Shown here: positions 24,976-33,601 of the stretch, piece after piece | Layout of the letters: each line of letters starts with the position of its first letter | How positions within the stretch are numbered: position 1 is the first letter of the stretch | Origin: Bradyrhizobium sp. AZCC 1610 | GTDB taxonomy: Bacteria > Pseudomonadota > Alphaproteobacteria > Rhizobiales > Xanthobacteraceae | DNA: 64,000 nucleotides | Direction: 5' to 3' | Assembly (NCBI RefSeq): GCF_036924515.1 | Contig: NZ_JAZHRR010000001.1 | Span: forward strand, 6,171,001-6,235,000 | Position numbers and translations under genes: made by a program | The notes under the pieces: generated by a model | Told to the model about the DNA's origin: nothing | The model's database searches: none | Seen by the model: only the letters and a program-made list of their open reading frames with translations

Positions 24976-26172
24976 CTAAAACGCCGCCGCCAATTCCTTC
25001 GCGCCGGGCTTGCCAGAGTTGAAATCCATGCGTTCGTCGGTGACTGCGAGTAGCTTCGCCACCGTGTTGTGGCGGATCGCGACGGGGTTGCGCTCATAGC
25101 CGCCGCGCTGGAAGAAATTCGAGGTCGGCACCTGCTCGCGCATCGCCTGCGGCATGGTCACCATGTCGAGGCCGGTGCCGTCGCCGGTCAGGTTCATCAT
25201 TTCGAGTTCGGCGGCCGAGAGCGGGCGGTTGTAGCCCTTGGCGCGCACGAAATGGACCGACGTCAGCAGCTTGTGGGTCTGCAGCATCGGCCCGACGTCG
25301 ATATCGAGCACCATGGCATGCACCGCCCAGCCCTGCGGGGTATTGGCGAGCTTCTCATGCTCGGACCAGGTGTCCGGCACGGTGCGCGCAAATGCCACCA
25401 TCTTTTTCAGCACCGCAAGCTTGTGGTCCATCGCCTTGCGCGGCGCGCCCGACAGCGCAGCCGCCCTTGCCGTCAATTCCCTGATGAATTCGTGGCCCTG
25501 TTCGGCCAGCAATTCGACGCTGTTGGTGGTGAGCAACTGGTTGTAGCCGATCGCGGTCGAGATCGCGCGGGAGCCCGGCCGCGAGGCACTCAAGCCTGAC
25601 TGCATGTCGTAATTGCCATTGCCGCCGGTCTCGAACGAATAGACCCGTATCGCTTGCTCGCGCGTCAGTCCCGCCGCGAGTGCATAGCGGGCATAGGCGC
25701 GCTTGAATTCGACTTCGGCGGCCGGCCGCTGCGGCACGAACTGGAAATGCTCGGCGGCCGCTTTGAGGAAATCGGCGACCACCGGCAGCGGCTTGCGCTC
25801 GCGCGGCGGCTTCTCTTCCTCCGGCTCCGGACTAACCGGGCGCTTCGGACCGGTATAGACCGGCGGCTGCGTCAGCACGTAATCGTTCAGCGCAATGGCC
25901 TGGCGTTCCCGGCGCTTGGCGTTGCGGCCCTTTCGCTTCTCCGAGATCGAGGCCCAATAGGCCCCCGCCTCCTCCTCGAACGCGGAGCGCGCTTCCTGAT
26001 ATTCCTTCAGCTTGCGGCGATATTCGGCGATCGCCTGCGGCGAGGCTCCTTGCGCCATCGCATCGGCGGCAGAGGGAGCAAGCGTGCGCGCGTCCATCGC
26101 CATTGCAGGCGCGCCCGCGAACAGCGCGAGCGTGACAAATCCGGAACCCATGCGAATCAATTGCAGGCACAT
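24976..26172 (-). CDS. Secreted protein with lysozyme-like (transglycosylase-type) domain
   Basis: The product is 398 aa with a signal peptide (SGFVTLALFAGAPAMA). Residues about 45-100 are a charged helical stretch. Residues about 150-330 resemble a lysozyme-like domain: an early YSFETGGNGNYDMQSGLS with a candidate catalytic Glu, then AISTAIGYNQLLTTNSVELL, equivalent to the ES/GLxQ motifs of SLT enzymes. The fit is by eye and remote. Role in peptidoglycan cleavage is inferred. The gene is alone, between a repeat and the Bug-type binding protein. Confidence 0.68.
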   Translation of the reverse strand: MCLQLIRMGSGFVTLALFAGAPAMAMDARTLAPSAADAMAQGASPQAIAEYRRKLKEYQEARSAFEEEAGAYWASISEKRKGRNAKRRERQAIALNDYVLTQPPVYTGPKRPVSPEPEEEKPPRERKPLPVVADFLKAAAEHFQFVPQRPAAEVEFKRAYARYALAAGLTREQAIRVYSFETGGNGNYDMQSGLSASRPGSRAISTAIGYNQLLTTNSVELLAEQGHEFIRELTARAAALSGAPRKAMDHKLAVLKKMVAFARTVPDTWSEHEKLANTPQGWAVHAMVLDIDVGPMLQTHKLLTSVHFVRAKGYNRPLSAAELEMMNLTGDGTGLDMVTMPQAMREQVPTSNFFQRGGYERNPVAIRHNTVAKLLAVTDERMDFNSGKPGAKELAAAF

Positions 26173-26272
26173 CGCCTTGTTGTAGCAAGCGTGCCCACGA
26201 AGTCAGCCCCGAAAGAGGTCGCAGTTCGGTGCCGCTGAAGGCACCTTCTCCCACAAGGGGAGGGAAAGGCCC

Positions 26273-27253
26273 CTACTCCTGCTCGACGCCGCTGGTCTTC
26301 ACGAGCTGCGACCACTTCTTCTCATCCTTGTCGATGAAGTCGGCATAGTCTTCCGGCGTGCCGGGCGTGATTTCGGTGCCGTCATTGCTCAATTGCTTCT
26401 TCACCTCGTCGGAGGCGAGCGCGTCTCGCAGCGCCTTGTTGAGCTTGTCGATGATCGGCCGCGGCGTGCCGGCGGGCGCGACAAGGCCGTAATAGAGCGA
26501 GGCGTCGAAGCCGGACAGGCCTGCTTCTATCATGGTCGGCACGTCGGGCAGCAAGCCCGAACGGGCGATGCTGCTCACCGCAAGCGCGCGCAGCTTGCCG
26601 GCGGAGACATTGGCATGCGAGGCCGGGATCGGCGCGAATGCTATCGGGATGTGGCCGCCGAGGAGATCGGTCAGCGCCGGGCCGGTGCCCTTGTAGGGGA
26701 TGTGCACGAGTTTGATGCCGGCGGCGCGGGCGAAATATTCGCCGGTGATGTGGCTGGCGGTGCCGGCGCCGGCCGAGCCGAAATTGACCTTGTTCGGATT
26801 GGCCTTCGCATAGGCGATCAGTTCGGCGACGCTTTTCGCGGGGAACGACGGATGCACCACCAGCGAATTCGGCGCGTTGCCAATCATGCCGATCGGCGCA
26901 AAATCCTTGCGCGGATCGTAGCCTGGGTTCTTGTAGAGCGAGGGACCGATCGCCAGCGTGCCGGTGTAGCCCAGGAGCAACGTGTAACCATCGGGATCGC
27001 TTTTCGCGACCGCCTTGGTGCCGACCGTGCCGCCGGCGCCGGGACGATTGTCGACCACGACCTTCTCGCCGAGCAGTTCGCTTATCTTGTCGGCAATGGC
27101 GCGGCCGACGATCGAGGTGCTGCCGCCGGGCGCGAATGGAATGACCAGCGTGATGGCGCGGGCGGGATAGGTTTGCGCTCGCGCTGAATCGACGGCTACG
27201 CTAACACCGAGCAGTGCGGCGACGACACAAAAGCTCTTGATCCACGTGGACAT
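26273..27253 (-). CDS. Tripartite tricarboxylate transporter-type (Bug/TctC) binding protein
   Basis: The product is 326 aa. The signal peptide (IKSFCVVAALLGVSVAVDSA, then RAQTYP) leads into the Bug hallmark ITLVIPFAPGGSTSIVGRAI. Also present are VVVDNRPGAGGTVGTKAVAK, HIPYKGTGPALTDLLGGHI and LLPDVPTMIEAGLSGFD. It binds a carboxylate in the periplasm; the TctAB permease is not nearby, as is common for Bug proteins. GGGAGCG precedes the ATG. Confidence 0.94.
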   Translation of the reverse strand: MSTWIKSFCVVAALLGVSVAVDSARAQTYPARAITLVIPFAPGGSTSIVGRAIADKISELLGEKVVVDNRPGAGGTVGTKAVAKSDPDGYTLLLGYTGTLAIGPSLYKNPGYDPRKDFAPIGMIGNAPNSLVVHPSFPAKSVAELIAYAKANPNKVNFGSAGAGTASHITGEYFARAAGIKLVHIPYKGTGPALTDLLGGHIPIAFAPIPASHANVSAGKLRALAVSSIARSGLLPDVPTMIEAGLSGFDASLYYGLVAPAGTPRPIIDKLNKALRDALASDEVKKQLSNDGTEITPGTPEDYADFIDKDEKKWSQLVKTSGVEQE

Positions 27254-27398
27254 GATAAGCGCGCTCCCAGGACTGTTTTTCTTATGGCGCCGCCATCGTT
27301 GCTGAAACGATCCGTATTCGCAAGTTGACTTCCGAATGAGGTGCTTACGTCGTCATTGCGATCCATCGTATCTCACATCGTGAGATGGATGCGCGATG

Positions 27399-28028
27399 CT
27401 ACCTCCACGCAAATACCGGCTGTTCCAGTTCCGCGACGCGCGTGTTTCTTCCCGCCAGCACTTCGGCAAATTGATAGATCAGCGCCGCCGTAGGCGCGTG
27501 GATATGCTGGCCGGCGTGCCGAAAGCGAATCACGTGCCGTGTGCTTTCGGGGATCGTCGTGAAGCTGAAGGCGTCGTTTCGTTCGATATCGGCGAGCGCG
27601 ACGCGATGCACCGAGGCGACCTCGGCGGGGTTGGGTACGAAATCGGCGCTGGCGCTCACCCAGACCACCACGGGCGTAATGAGATAGCCTGATCGCGTCG
27701 GGTAGTCGTCGAGCAGGCCGAGCACATCGTCCTCGCCGAGGCCAACGCCGAGTTCTTCGTGAAGCTCGCGCAGCGCCGCCTGCGCCTGCGTCTCGCCGTG
27801 GTCGCAACGCCCGCCCGGCAGCGCCCATTGGGCGGCGTGCGAACGCAAGGTCGCGGCGCGGCGGGTCAGCAGAAACGTCGTCCCCCCGCCGGCCTCGGCT
27901 GCCGTCAGCGCGATGGCCACGGCAGCGCGCTTCAGCCCAGCCACCGTCTCGCCGGATGACGCCCGCGCAAATGCCGCGCAGCGACCTGCAATATTCCGCC
28001 GTGTGGTATCGTCGAATGACCGGACCAT
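27399..28028 (-). CDS. Nudix hydrolase, CoA-pyrophosphatase-like
   Basis: The product is 209 aa. The Nudix box is complete (GGRCDHGETQAQAALRELHE followed by ELGVG), giving the metal-binding glutamates. Just before it, AAQWALPGGR and the N-terminal FLLTRRAATLRSHAAQ resemble the CoA/acyl-CoA pyrophosphatase (NudL) branch. It hydrolyses a nucleoside-diphosphate-linked substrate in the cytoplasm; CoA is the best guess. Divergent from the thioesterase at 28109. Confidence 0.9.
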   Translation of the reverse strand: MVRSFDDTTRRNIAGRCAAFARASSGETVAGLKRAAVAIALTAAEAGGGTTFLLTRRAATLRSHAAQWALPGGRCDHGETQAQAALRELHEELGVGLGEDDVLGLLDDYPTRSGYLITPVVVWVSASADFVPNPAEVASVHRVALADIERNDAFSFTTIPESTRHVIRFRHAGQHIHAPTAALIYQFAEVLAGRNTRVAELEQPVFAWR

Positions 28029-28108
28029 CCCGCTTGACTACAACACAAGCACATCAGATGAAATGGCCCCGGACAGCATGACAGCCCGCAGGAAACGGAA
28101 AGCACGAC

Positions 28109-28534
28109 ATGACGAGCAAAGCCGCGGATAAACTCAAATCCGACGGCTGGAAGATCGTCGAAACATCCGGCTTCCTGCACCTGATCGGCCCGCTATGGCA
28201 GCGCGTGGTCGACGGCACGCACGAATACGCACTTGCTACCGAGGACAAGCACCACAACCGCCGCGGCCTGGTGCAGGGCGGCGTCATCATGACCTTCGCC
28301 GATCGAACCTGCGGCATGACAGCCCGCTTCGTCTCGGGCAAGCCGACGCTGGCGACGGTGCAGCTCGATACGCACTTTGTCGAAGCCGGCAAGATCGGCG
28401 AGGTTTTGGTGTCGAAGCCGCACGTGGTGCGCTCCACACGCAGCCTCATCTTCATCTCGACAGAGGTGACCGTCGATAAACGCTGTATCGCGATGGCGAG
28501 CGGCGTGTTCAAGATATTGAAGAGTGAGAGTTGA
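28109..28534 (+). CDS. PaaI-type hotdog-fold thioesterase
   Basis: The product is 141 aa with the hotdog features of the PaaI/YbgC superfamily: HHNRRGLVQGGVIMTFADRT, where the Asp is the likely catalytic residue, and later ATVQLDTHFVEAGKIGEVLV and LIFISTEVTVDKRCIAMASG. It probably hydrolyses acyl-CoA or aryl-CoA thioesters. AGGAAACGG precedes the ATG. It lies 38 bp ahead of an aldo/keto reductase in the same direction and may share its transcript. Confidence 0.88.
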   Translation: MTSKAADKLKSDGWKIVETSGFLHLIGPLWQRVVDGTHEYALATEDKHHNRRGLVQGGVIMTFADRTCGMTARFVSGKPTLATVQLDTHFVEAGKIGEVLVSKPHVVRSTRSLIFISTEVTVDKRCIAMASGVFKILKSES

Positions 28535-28572
28535 GGTACCGTCATTGCGTAGAGCCGGAGGAGACCCACCCC

Positions 28573-29595
28573 ATGCAACACCGTAACCTCGGCCGCAGCG
28601 GCCTGAAGATTTCACCGATCTGTCTGGGCACCATGATGTTCGGCGGGCCTACCGACGAGGCGACGTCTTCGCGGATCGTGGGACGCGCGCGCGAGGCCGG
28701 CGTCAACTTCATCGACGGCGCGGACGCCTATAATGGCGGCCAGTCCGAGCAGGTGGTCGGCCGCGCCATCTCGAACAACAGGCACAACTGGATTCTCGCG
28801 ACAAAGCTCGCCAACCAGATCGGCGACGACCCCAGTCGCGGCGGGCTGTCGCGGCGCTGGGTGATGCAGGCGGCGGACGAAAGCCTGAAACGGCTCGGCA
28901 CCGACTTCATCGACATCTATTACCTGCACAAGGAGGACCACGCGACGCCGCTGGAGGAGACGGTGCGCGCCATCGGCGACCTGATGCGCCAGGGCAAGAT
29001 CCGTTATTTCGGCGTCTCGAACTACCGCGCCTGGCGCGTCGCCGAGATCTGCAACATCTGCGACAAGAACGGCATCGATCGCCCAATTGTCAGCCAGCCC
29101 TATTACAACGCCATGAACCGGATGCCCGAGGTCGAGCATTTCCCGGCCTGCGGTTATTACGGCCTCGGCATCGTGCCCTATAGCCCCTTGGCGCGCGGCG
29201 TGCTGACCGGCAAGTACAAGCCGGATGCTGCGCCCGACAAGGAGACGCGCGCCGGCCGCGCCGACAAGCGGATGATGCAGACCGAATGGCGGCCGGAATC
29301 CCTGCAGCTCGCGCAGGAGATCAAGCGGCACGCCGAAGCCCACGGCATCACCGCCGGGCAGTTCGCGGTTTCATGGGTGCTGAATTCGTCGTTCGTCTCG
29401 GCGGTGATCGCGGGTCCGCGCACCGAGGAGCAATGGGACGACTACCTGAAGGCGCTCGACTATCGCTTCACGGCCGAGGACGAGGCGCTGATCGACCGGC
29501 TGGTGGCGAGCGGCCACCCCTCGACGCCGGGGTTCAATGACCCGGCCTATCCGATCGAGGGCCGGCGGGCGCGGACGGATGGCCAGGCCCGATGA
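28573..29595 (+). CDS. Aldo/keto reductase
   Basis: The product is 340 aa. It starts MQHRNLGRSGLKISPICLGT, typical of the AKR12/YajO-type group. The tetrad is visible: Asp and Tyr in FIDGADAYNGGQSE, Lys in ILATKLAN, His in YYLHKED. The NADPH-binding signature near the end is SSFVSAVIAGPRTEEQWDDY. GGAGGAG precedes the ATG at 28573. It reduces an aldehyde or ketone; the substrate is unknown. Probably cotranscribed with the thioesterase. Confidence 0.92.
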   Translation: MQHRNLGRSGLKISPICLGTMMFGGPTDEATSSRIVGRAREAGVNFIDGADAYNGGQSEQVVGRAISNNRHNWILATKLANQIGDDPSRGGLSRRWVMQAADESLKRLGTDFIDIYYLHKEDHATPLEETVRAIGDLMRQGKIRYFGVSNYRAWRVAEICNICDKNGIDRPIVSQPYYNAMNRMPEVEHFPACGYYGLGIVPYSPLARGVLTGKYKPDAAPDKETRAGRADKRMMQTEWRPESLQLAQEIKRHAEAHGITAGQFAVSWVLNSSFVSAVIAGPRTEEQWDDYLKALDYRFTAEDEALIDRLVASGHPSTPGFNDPAYPIEGRRARTDGQAR

Positions 29596-29712
29596 GCTGC
29601 AAGGGCGACCCTGCGGCAATTTACCACTTTGCGTTGCGCCAGGGCTGGTACGTTTTGTAACAGGATAGTAACCTCGCTGGCCGAAGACTTCCCGGTTCAC
29701 GCGGAGGTCCAT

Positions 29713-29961
29713 GTGGCGGACGAGCACAGAACAGCACCCCGGCGGCGGTTGTTGAAAGCGGGCAAGATTTCGTTTGGCGGCGGCGCCGCCTTCGATTGCA
29801 CGGTCCGCAATCTTTCCGAAACCGGTGCCGCACTCGAGGTGACCTCCCCCGTCGGCATTCCCGAACGCTTCACGCTGGTGATCGAAGCCGATCACCTTCA
29901 TCTGCCGTGCCGCGTCGTCTGGCGAAAAGAGAGGCGGATCGGGGTTCATTTCGAGACCTGA
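29713..29961 (+). CDS. PilZ-domain protein
   Basis: The product is 82 aa and consists of one PilZ domain. I place the start at a GTG (29713) with GGAGG 5 bp upstream, because related proteins begin (M)ADE.R..PR. The c-di-GMP motif is TAPRRRLLKAGKI (RxxxR type) and the second motif is NLSETGAAL (D/NxSxxG). It likely responds to c-di-GMP, linking it to the HD-GYP protein at 54685 in function though not in position. Confidence 0.85.
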   Translation: MADEHRTAPRRRLLKAGKISFGGGAAFDCTVRNLSETGAALEVTSPVGIPERFTLVIEADHLHLPCRVVWRKERRIGVHFET

Positions 29962-30067
29962 CCGGCGCCGCCGCACCACAGGCGGACCTGACAGATCGCG
30001 GCAGGCCCGGCCTGATACGTCGTTACCGAACCCGCCGCGAAATGATCGCTCCTCGCAGCCTCAAGCG

Positions 30068-30358
30068 TCAGTGTCTGGATTCGAGGCTGACGATAACGCC
30101 TGTGGGCTCGGGCTCGTGCGGCGACAGTTTCGTCAGCGTCTCATCACTCCAATTGGCAAGGTTTACGATCATGCCGACTGGCGCTTCCGGCTCGGAAGCT
30201 TCGGTCGGTTCCAGGACGTTGAGCCCGCCGCTGTCGAGGAAGAACGTATGATCCCCGAACATGCTGGCCAGTTGCGGAACTACCGGATGATCGTCAGGCA
30301 GCGCCTGGGCTTCGAATTGCTTCAAGGTGCGTTCCACCTGTGCCGAGTTTAATTTCAT
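30068..30358 (-). CDS. Hypothetical protein, 96 aa
   Basis: The start at 30358 is set by a perfect AAGGAG 7 bp upstream. The sequence (MKLNSAQVERTLKQFEAQAL, then HPVVPQLASMFGDHTFFLDS, GLNVLEPTEASEPEAPVGMI) looks like a small soluble acidic protein. I recognise no family. Similar short proteins are common in Bradyrhizobium, from memory. It ends about 107 bp from the PilZ gene, convergent with it. Confidence 0.75.
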   Translation of the reverse strand: MKLNSAQVERTLKQFEAQALPDDHPVVPQLASMFGDHTFFLDSGGLNVLEPTEASEPEAPVGMIVNLANWSDETLTKLSPHEPEPTGVIVSLESRH

Positions 30359-30677
30359 GCAGGACTCCTTGCTTGGCTTCTTGGTTGGTCGAGGACCGCA
30401 TAACGGCGAAGGCCGCACACGGCTGCTTCCTGCGAAGGATACGAAAGGCGTCAAGGGTGTCGTATCTTGATCGCTCGTCCCACCAGCACAGCGCGCTGGT
30501 TCGCAAGTTCTAATTCAATTCAGCAAGCCGAATTGAACCCGGGACAGTGGTGCCTCTTTGCGCCCGTTCAACCCGGCAACGAAATTAAATCCGCAATGTT
30601 CCGCAGAAAGCCATGTTCGAAATGCTGCATCTACCGCACGGAACTCTGCGGAACGCGCTAAGCAACGGCGCCGCCTG
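30359..30677. other. Intergenic stretch without a gene
   Basis: About 320 bp between two small minus-strand genes. It contains a short inverted repeat (GATACGA near 30439 with TCGTATC near 30462) that could be an operator or weak hairpin upstream of the gene at 30358. Nothing else is recognised. Confidence 0.4.
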
Positions 30678-30866
30678 CTATCTCCCGTCGGGAATCGGAT
30701 GCAGCCTCGCCAGTTCGTCGAGCGGCAGATGAGCTTCCGCATCGCTCAGCGCGAAACGGACAATGACGTCCTGACGGCCGATCTGCCCCCATAGCCCGTC
30801 CGATGACCATTTCTGCGGCATGGGCCCGCGCAGACCCTCGACCCAGACAAAATACCATTCCGTCAT
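30678..30866 (-). CDS. Small hypothetical protein, 62 aa
   Basis: The ATG at 30866 has AGGAGGT 7 bp upstream. The sequence (MTEWYFVWVEGLRGPMPQKW, SDGLWGQIGRQDVIVRFALS) is compact and Trp-rich and ends LARLHPIPDGR. No family is recognised. It lies close to an EcfG-like promoter that reads the other way, toward the DUF892 gene. Confidence 0.7.
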   Translation of the reverse strand: MTEWYFVWVEGLRGPMPQKWSSDGLWGQIGRQDVIVRFALSDAEAHLPLDELARLHPIPDGR

Positions 30867-30890
30867 CGAACACCTCCTGGCGCATGGCCC

Positions 30891-30916
30891 GGAACCAGAT
30901 GCGCCGCGGTCTCGTT
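30891..30916 (+). promoter_or_regulatory. EcfG (general stress response) type promoter
   Basis: GGAAC (30891-30895), 17 bp, CGTT (30913-30916) matches the alphaproteobacterial EcfG consensus GGAAC-N16/17-CGTT. It lies 117 bp before the DUF892 gene at 31033, a family commonly under stress control. Confidence 0.65.
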
Positions 30917-31032
30917 GAAAAGACATCGCGAGGCCTCGAACGCGAAAAAGGCCGCCCGGCTTGTGCCGGCTGCTTCCGAATTCAGCGACGCGCCCGGAAG
31001 CCTCGTACACATCCGATGATAAGGATTTCGTC

Positions 31033-31527
31033 ATGGAAATCAGCAATTTCAAGGACATGTACTTGGCCGAACTGCAGGAACTGGTGAGTGTCGAGGAGCA
31101 ACTTGGCGAAGCGCTGTTGCGCATGGCGGCCGCAGCATCTCACCCGGCATTGAAGGATGCGCTGGTGGACCACCATGCGGAGACAATGAGGCAGAAGGAG
31201 CGCCTTGTCGGCATCCTTCACAAACACGGCGCCGACCCGACGGCGCATGTCGATCAGTCCATGCAGGCCCTGATCGGTGAAACCCGCAAGATGCTCGGCA
31301 TTTTGGAGGGCGACGATCTTCGCGATGCGGGCCTGATCGCATCCGCCCAGAAACTCGAGCACTACGAGATCGCCGCTTACGGTTCAGCCGCAGCACTTGC
31401 CGGCCAGCTCGATCTGCGTGACGACCAGGTGCTGTTGCACGACAGCCTGCTGGAAGAGAAAGAGGCCGACGCCATCCTCACCGATATCGCCAAGGGCGAA
31501 GTCAATCCGGACGCGCTGGCGGCGTGA
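31033..31527 (+). CDS. DUF892 (YciE-type) ferritin-like stress protein
   Basis: The product is 164 aa. It has the DUF892 features: FKDMYLAELQELVSVEEQLG, a first-half HAETMRQKERL, and the paired glutamates and histidines of a diiron bundle (QKLEHYEIAAYGSAAALA, LLEEKEADAILTDIAKGEVN). Members fold as ferritin-like four-helix bundles and are induced by stress. An EcfG-type promoter lies upstream (30891) and a terminator downstream (31603). AAGGA precedes the ATG. Confidence 0.93.
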   Translation: MEISNFKDMYLAELQELVSVEEQLGEALLRMAAAASHPALKDALVDHHAETMRQKERLVGILHKHGADPTAHVDQSMQALIGETRKMLGILEGDDLRDAGLIASAQKLEHYEIAAYGSAAALAGQLDLRDDQVLLHDSLLEEKEADAILTDIAKGEVNPDALAA

Positions 31528-31602
31528 TCGCCAGCAAGGGCGCGCACGAGCATACGACACTGCGATCCGTGCGGCCTGATCGTCGCTGACAGAACTGCGA
31601 AG

Positions 31603-31625
31603 AGACCGCCCTTGGGCGGTCTTTT
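31603..31625 (+). terminator. Rho-independent terminator
   Basis: AGACCGCCC (31603-31611) pairs exactly with GGGCGGTCT (31614-31622) across a 2-base gap, so the top pairs open to form the loop. TTTT follows. It ends the DUF892 transcript. Confidence 0.85.
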
Positions 31626-31655
31626 GCTCAGCGCGAAATGGCTTACTCTGCCGGG

Positions 31656-31958
31656 ATGAAATGGCTCCTGACAATGGCCGCTTTGGCCTGCAATCCCGGC
31701 GACCGCCTGGTCGACCTGCGCGACAAGATTCCTCGTGGCCTGAATTCAATCGACCTGATGGTCACCGTCGAACCTTTTTATGCTCGCTTCTACATCTACC
31801 AGCCGGGCTTTCCGGAGAGCATCCAGCATTGCTGCGGCAACAAGCCTGCTTCGATTATCAAGGTGCCCGTCGTCGATGGCCGGTTTTGCGTCAGACAAAG
31901 TCAGCCGAAGATGAAATGGACGGTTCGGGCCATCTTCAGGCCCGATATTCAGATGTAG
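31656..31958 (+). CDS. Hypothetical protein, 100 aa
   Basis: The frame begins MKWLLTMAALACNPGDRLVD and continues to FRPDIQM, with cysteines in QHCCGNKPAS and GRFCVRQSQ. An ATG at 31638 is also in frame; only a weak GGGA lies before 31656. No family is recognised. The N-terminus is mildly hydrophobic but not a convincing signal peptide. It is separated from the previous gene by a terminator. Real coding is plausible, not certain. Confidence 0.4.
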   Translation: MKWLLTMAALACNPGDRLVDLRDKIPRGLNSIDLMVTVEPFYARFYIYQPGFPESIQHCCGNKPASIIKVPVVDGRFCVRQSQPKMKWTVRAIFRPDIQM

Positions 31959-32033
31959 TTGGGCGGAACTGGAGAAAGCCCGCGGATGGGCAAATGGCGT
32001 GCCCCAACGTTGCAGCAAGTTCACGCATGCCCC

Positions 32034-32414
32034 TCAAGCGAATTGCGCGAGGCCGTGGCCGACTGACCAATTCTCTTTCGCGGCCTCGAGCACATTCACG
32101 AACACGTTCTCCGGCCGGATGCCGGGGCTTTCGCCGAGCAACTCCGCGGTCCGCCGGAACAGCGCTTTCTTCTGTTCCGGGGTGCGCGTGTTGAACACGG
32201 TGATCTGGATGAACACGACATCGTCGCTCCGGGCGATTCCAAAACAAGACGCGCCGTAGCGGAAGTTCGCCGCGCCGTGCTCGCTGATGGTCATGAACTG
32301 GTCGTCTTCGGGCACGTCTAACGCTTCGCGCATCGCGCGGTAAAGGCCGTCGAAGATCGCCTGCCGGTAGGCTTCCGGCTTTCCGGCGCGCAGTGAGATG
32401 TGAACGAGCGGCAT
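32034..32414 (-). CDS. 4-oxalocrotonate tautomerase-family protein
   Basis: The product is 126 aa. After the initiator Met the protein starts with proline (MPLVHISLRAGKPEAYRQAI), the catalytic Pro1 of the tautomerase superfamily. Length and FMTISEHGAANFRYGASCFG suggest the longer-chain branch, in which one polypeptide carries two beta-alpha-beta units. AAGGATCC precedes the ATG. It is divergent from a TetR regulator at 32601 across two palindromic sites and is its likely target. The substrate is unknown. Confidence 0.88.
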   Translation of the reverse strand: MPLVHISLRAGKPEAYRQAIFDGLYRAMREALDVPEDDQFMTISEHGAANFRYGASCFGIARSDDVVFIQITVFNTRTPEQKKALFRRTAELLGESPGIRPENVFVNVLEAAKENWSVGHGLAQFA

Positions 32415-32519
32415 CGTGGATCCTTTCGAAAAACTGGTAAGGCGAACGCGCGCCGTGTGGCGGCTCCCGCACGGGTGGTTCACCCCATTGACGAAATGAG
32501 CTATCCACCCCAATTATTT

Positions 32520-32560
32520 TTGACACGATGTCGAAAACCACATTCTTGACGCCGTGTCAA
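32520..32560. promoter_or_regulatory. Two palindromic TetR operator sites
   Basis: TTGAC-ACGAT-GTCGA (32520-32534) and TTGAC-GCCGT-GTCAA (32546-32560) share the pattern TTGAC-N5-GTCRA, starting 26 bp apart. They lie between the divergent tautomerase and TetR genes. A further half-site TTGAC lies near 32489. Confidence 0.68.
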
Positions 32561-32600
32561 ATACTTTTTGAGCGCCGCGATTGAACCGTTGGAGGGAAGC

Positions 32601-33200
32601 TTGAGGCCGCGAGAGTTTGACCACGACGACGTCCTGCGCATCGCGTTCGATCAATTCTGGCGCAAAGGAGTGCGTGGAACGTCGCTCTCGGACATCGCGC
32701 GTGACGCGGGCGTCCAGCGCGGCAGTCTCTACAATGCCTTCGGCAGCAAGGAAGCGCTGTTGCTCTGCGCCTACGAGCGCTATGCGAGCGAGTATCTGAA
32801 CTCTCTTCAAAAGACGCTCGGCTCAGGGACCTTGCGCGAGCGCCTCACGGCGTTTTTCGAACTGACAATCAAGAACTTCCGTTCCGGCTCGCCGCCCCGC
32901 GGATGCCCGACCACGCGGGGACTGATGGAGCTAACGTCGGTCGAAGGTGAAGGGCTGGACGAGAACGCGCGCCAGGCCTTCGCGGATCTGGTGGCGCGCA
33001 TCACCGATCTGGTTCAGGAAGCCTTGTCCGGGGGCATCGAGCGGGGCGAGTTCAACGGAGACCCTGAAACCGCTGCATTACACATCGTCACCATGACGCG
33101 CGGATTGGCCGTGCTTGAACGCGCCTTCGGGGATGAGGCCCAGCTTCGGAAGATTGGCGCACACACGGTCGATCTCGTACTCGGCAAGAAGGGCGGCTAG
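32601..33200 (+). CDS. TetR/AcrR-family transcriptional regulator
   Basis: The product is 199 aa starting from TTG at 32601, which has GGAGGGAAG just before it; a TTG at 32568 is an alternative. Residues 5-55 are the TetR HTH (DDVLRIAFDQFWRKGVRGTS, IARDAGVQRGSLYNAFGSKE). The rest is the helical ligand domain, with PRGCPTTRGLMELTSVEGEG typical of the AcrR subgroup regulating small oxidoreductases. Two palindromes at 32520-32560 sit between it and the tautomerase gene. Confidence 0.92.
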   Translation: MRPREFDHDDVLRIAFDQFWRKGVRGTSLSDIARDAGVQRGSLYNAFGSKEALLLCAYERYASEYLNSLQKTLGSGTLRERLTAFFELTIKNFRSGSPPRGCPTTRGLMELTSVEGEGLDENARQAFADLVARITDLVQEALSGGIERGEFNGDPETAALHIVTMTRGLAVLERAFGDEAQLRKIGAHTVDLVLGKKGG

Positions 33201-33286
33201 GCAAAGCCGCGCTTGTTCCTTTCATGCAACTTCGAACGCGAGGCGAAGCGTTGTCCGGATGGTTCAGGTTCGCAAGACTCGCTCGG

Positions 33287-33601
33287 TCAGTCTATTCTTC
33301 TAAACACGCCGGACGTGCAGCACGAGTTGGCGACGGCGGCTGGGATCACGTTCTTCAGCCAACAATGGGCAGACGCCCCCTGGATACCGGGCTTGACGAA
33401 CGTCCATGCGCGGCATTCGCGTTCCCGGTTGCAGAGTCTTAGGCAATCTTGCGCATTGCCGTTGATGGCGATGTTGCGGAAATCGCGGCCGGGCCGATCC
33501 GTATTCCGGGAGAAGTTTTCCCCTTGCGCTGAAGCGGCGCCGGAGATTCCAGAAAAGGCTAAGACGAATGCGGATGCGATCATCAGGCTACGGAGACACA
33601 T
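33287..33601 (-). CDS. Secreted PAN/Apple-domain protein
   Basis: The product is 104 aa with a signal peptide (MCLRSLMIASAFVLAFSGIS) and one PAN-type domain of about 65 residues: FRNIAINGNAQDCLRLCNRE, CRAWTFVKPGIQGASAHCWL, NVIPAAVANSCCTSGV. Cysteine spacing fits PAN_4. Such domains bind proteins or sugars outside the cytoplasm. AGGAGG lies before the ATG at 33601. Confidence 0.86.
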   Translation of the reverse strand: MCLRSLMIASAFVLAFSGISGAASAQGENFSRNTDRPGRDFRNIAINGNAQDCLRLCNRERECRAWTFVKPGIQGASAHCWLKNVIPAAVANSCCTSGVFRRID

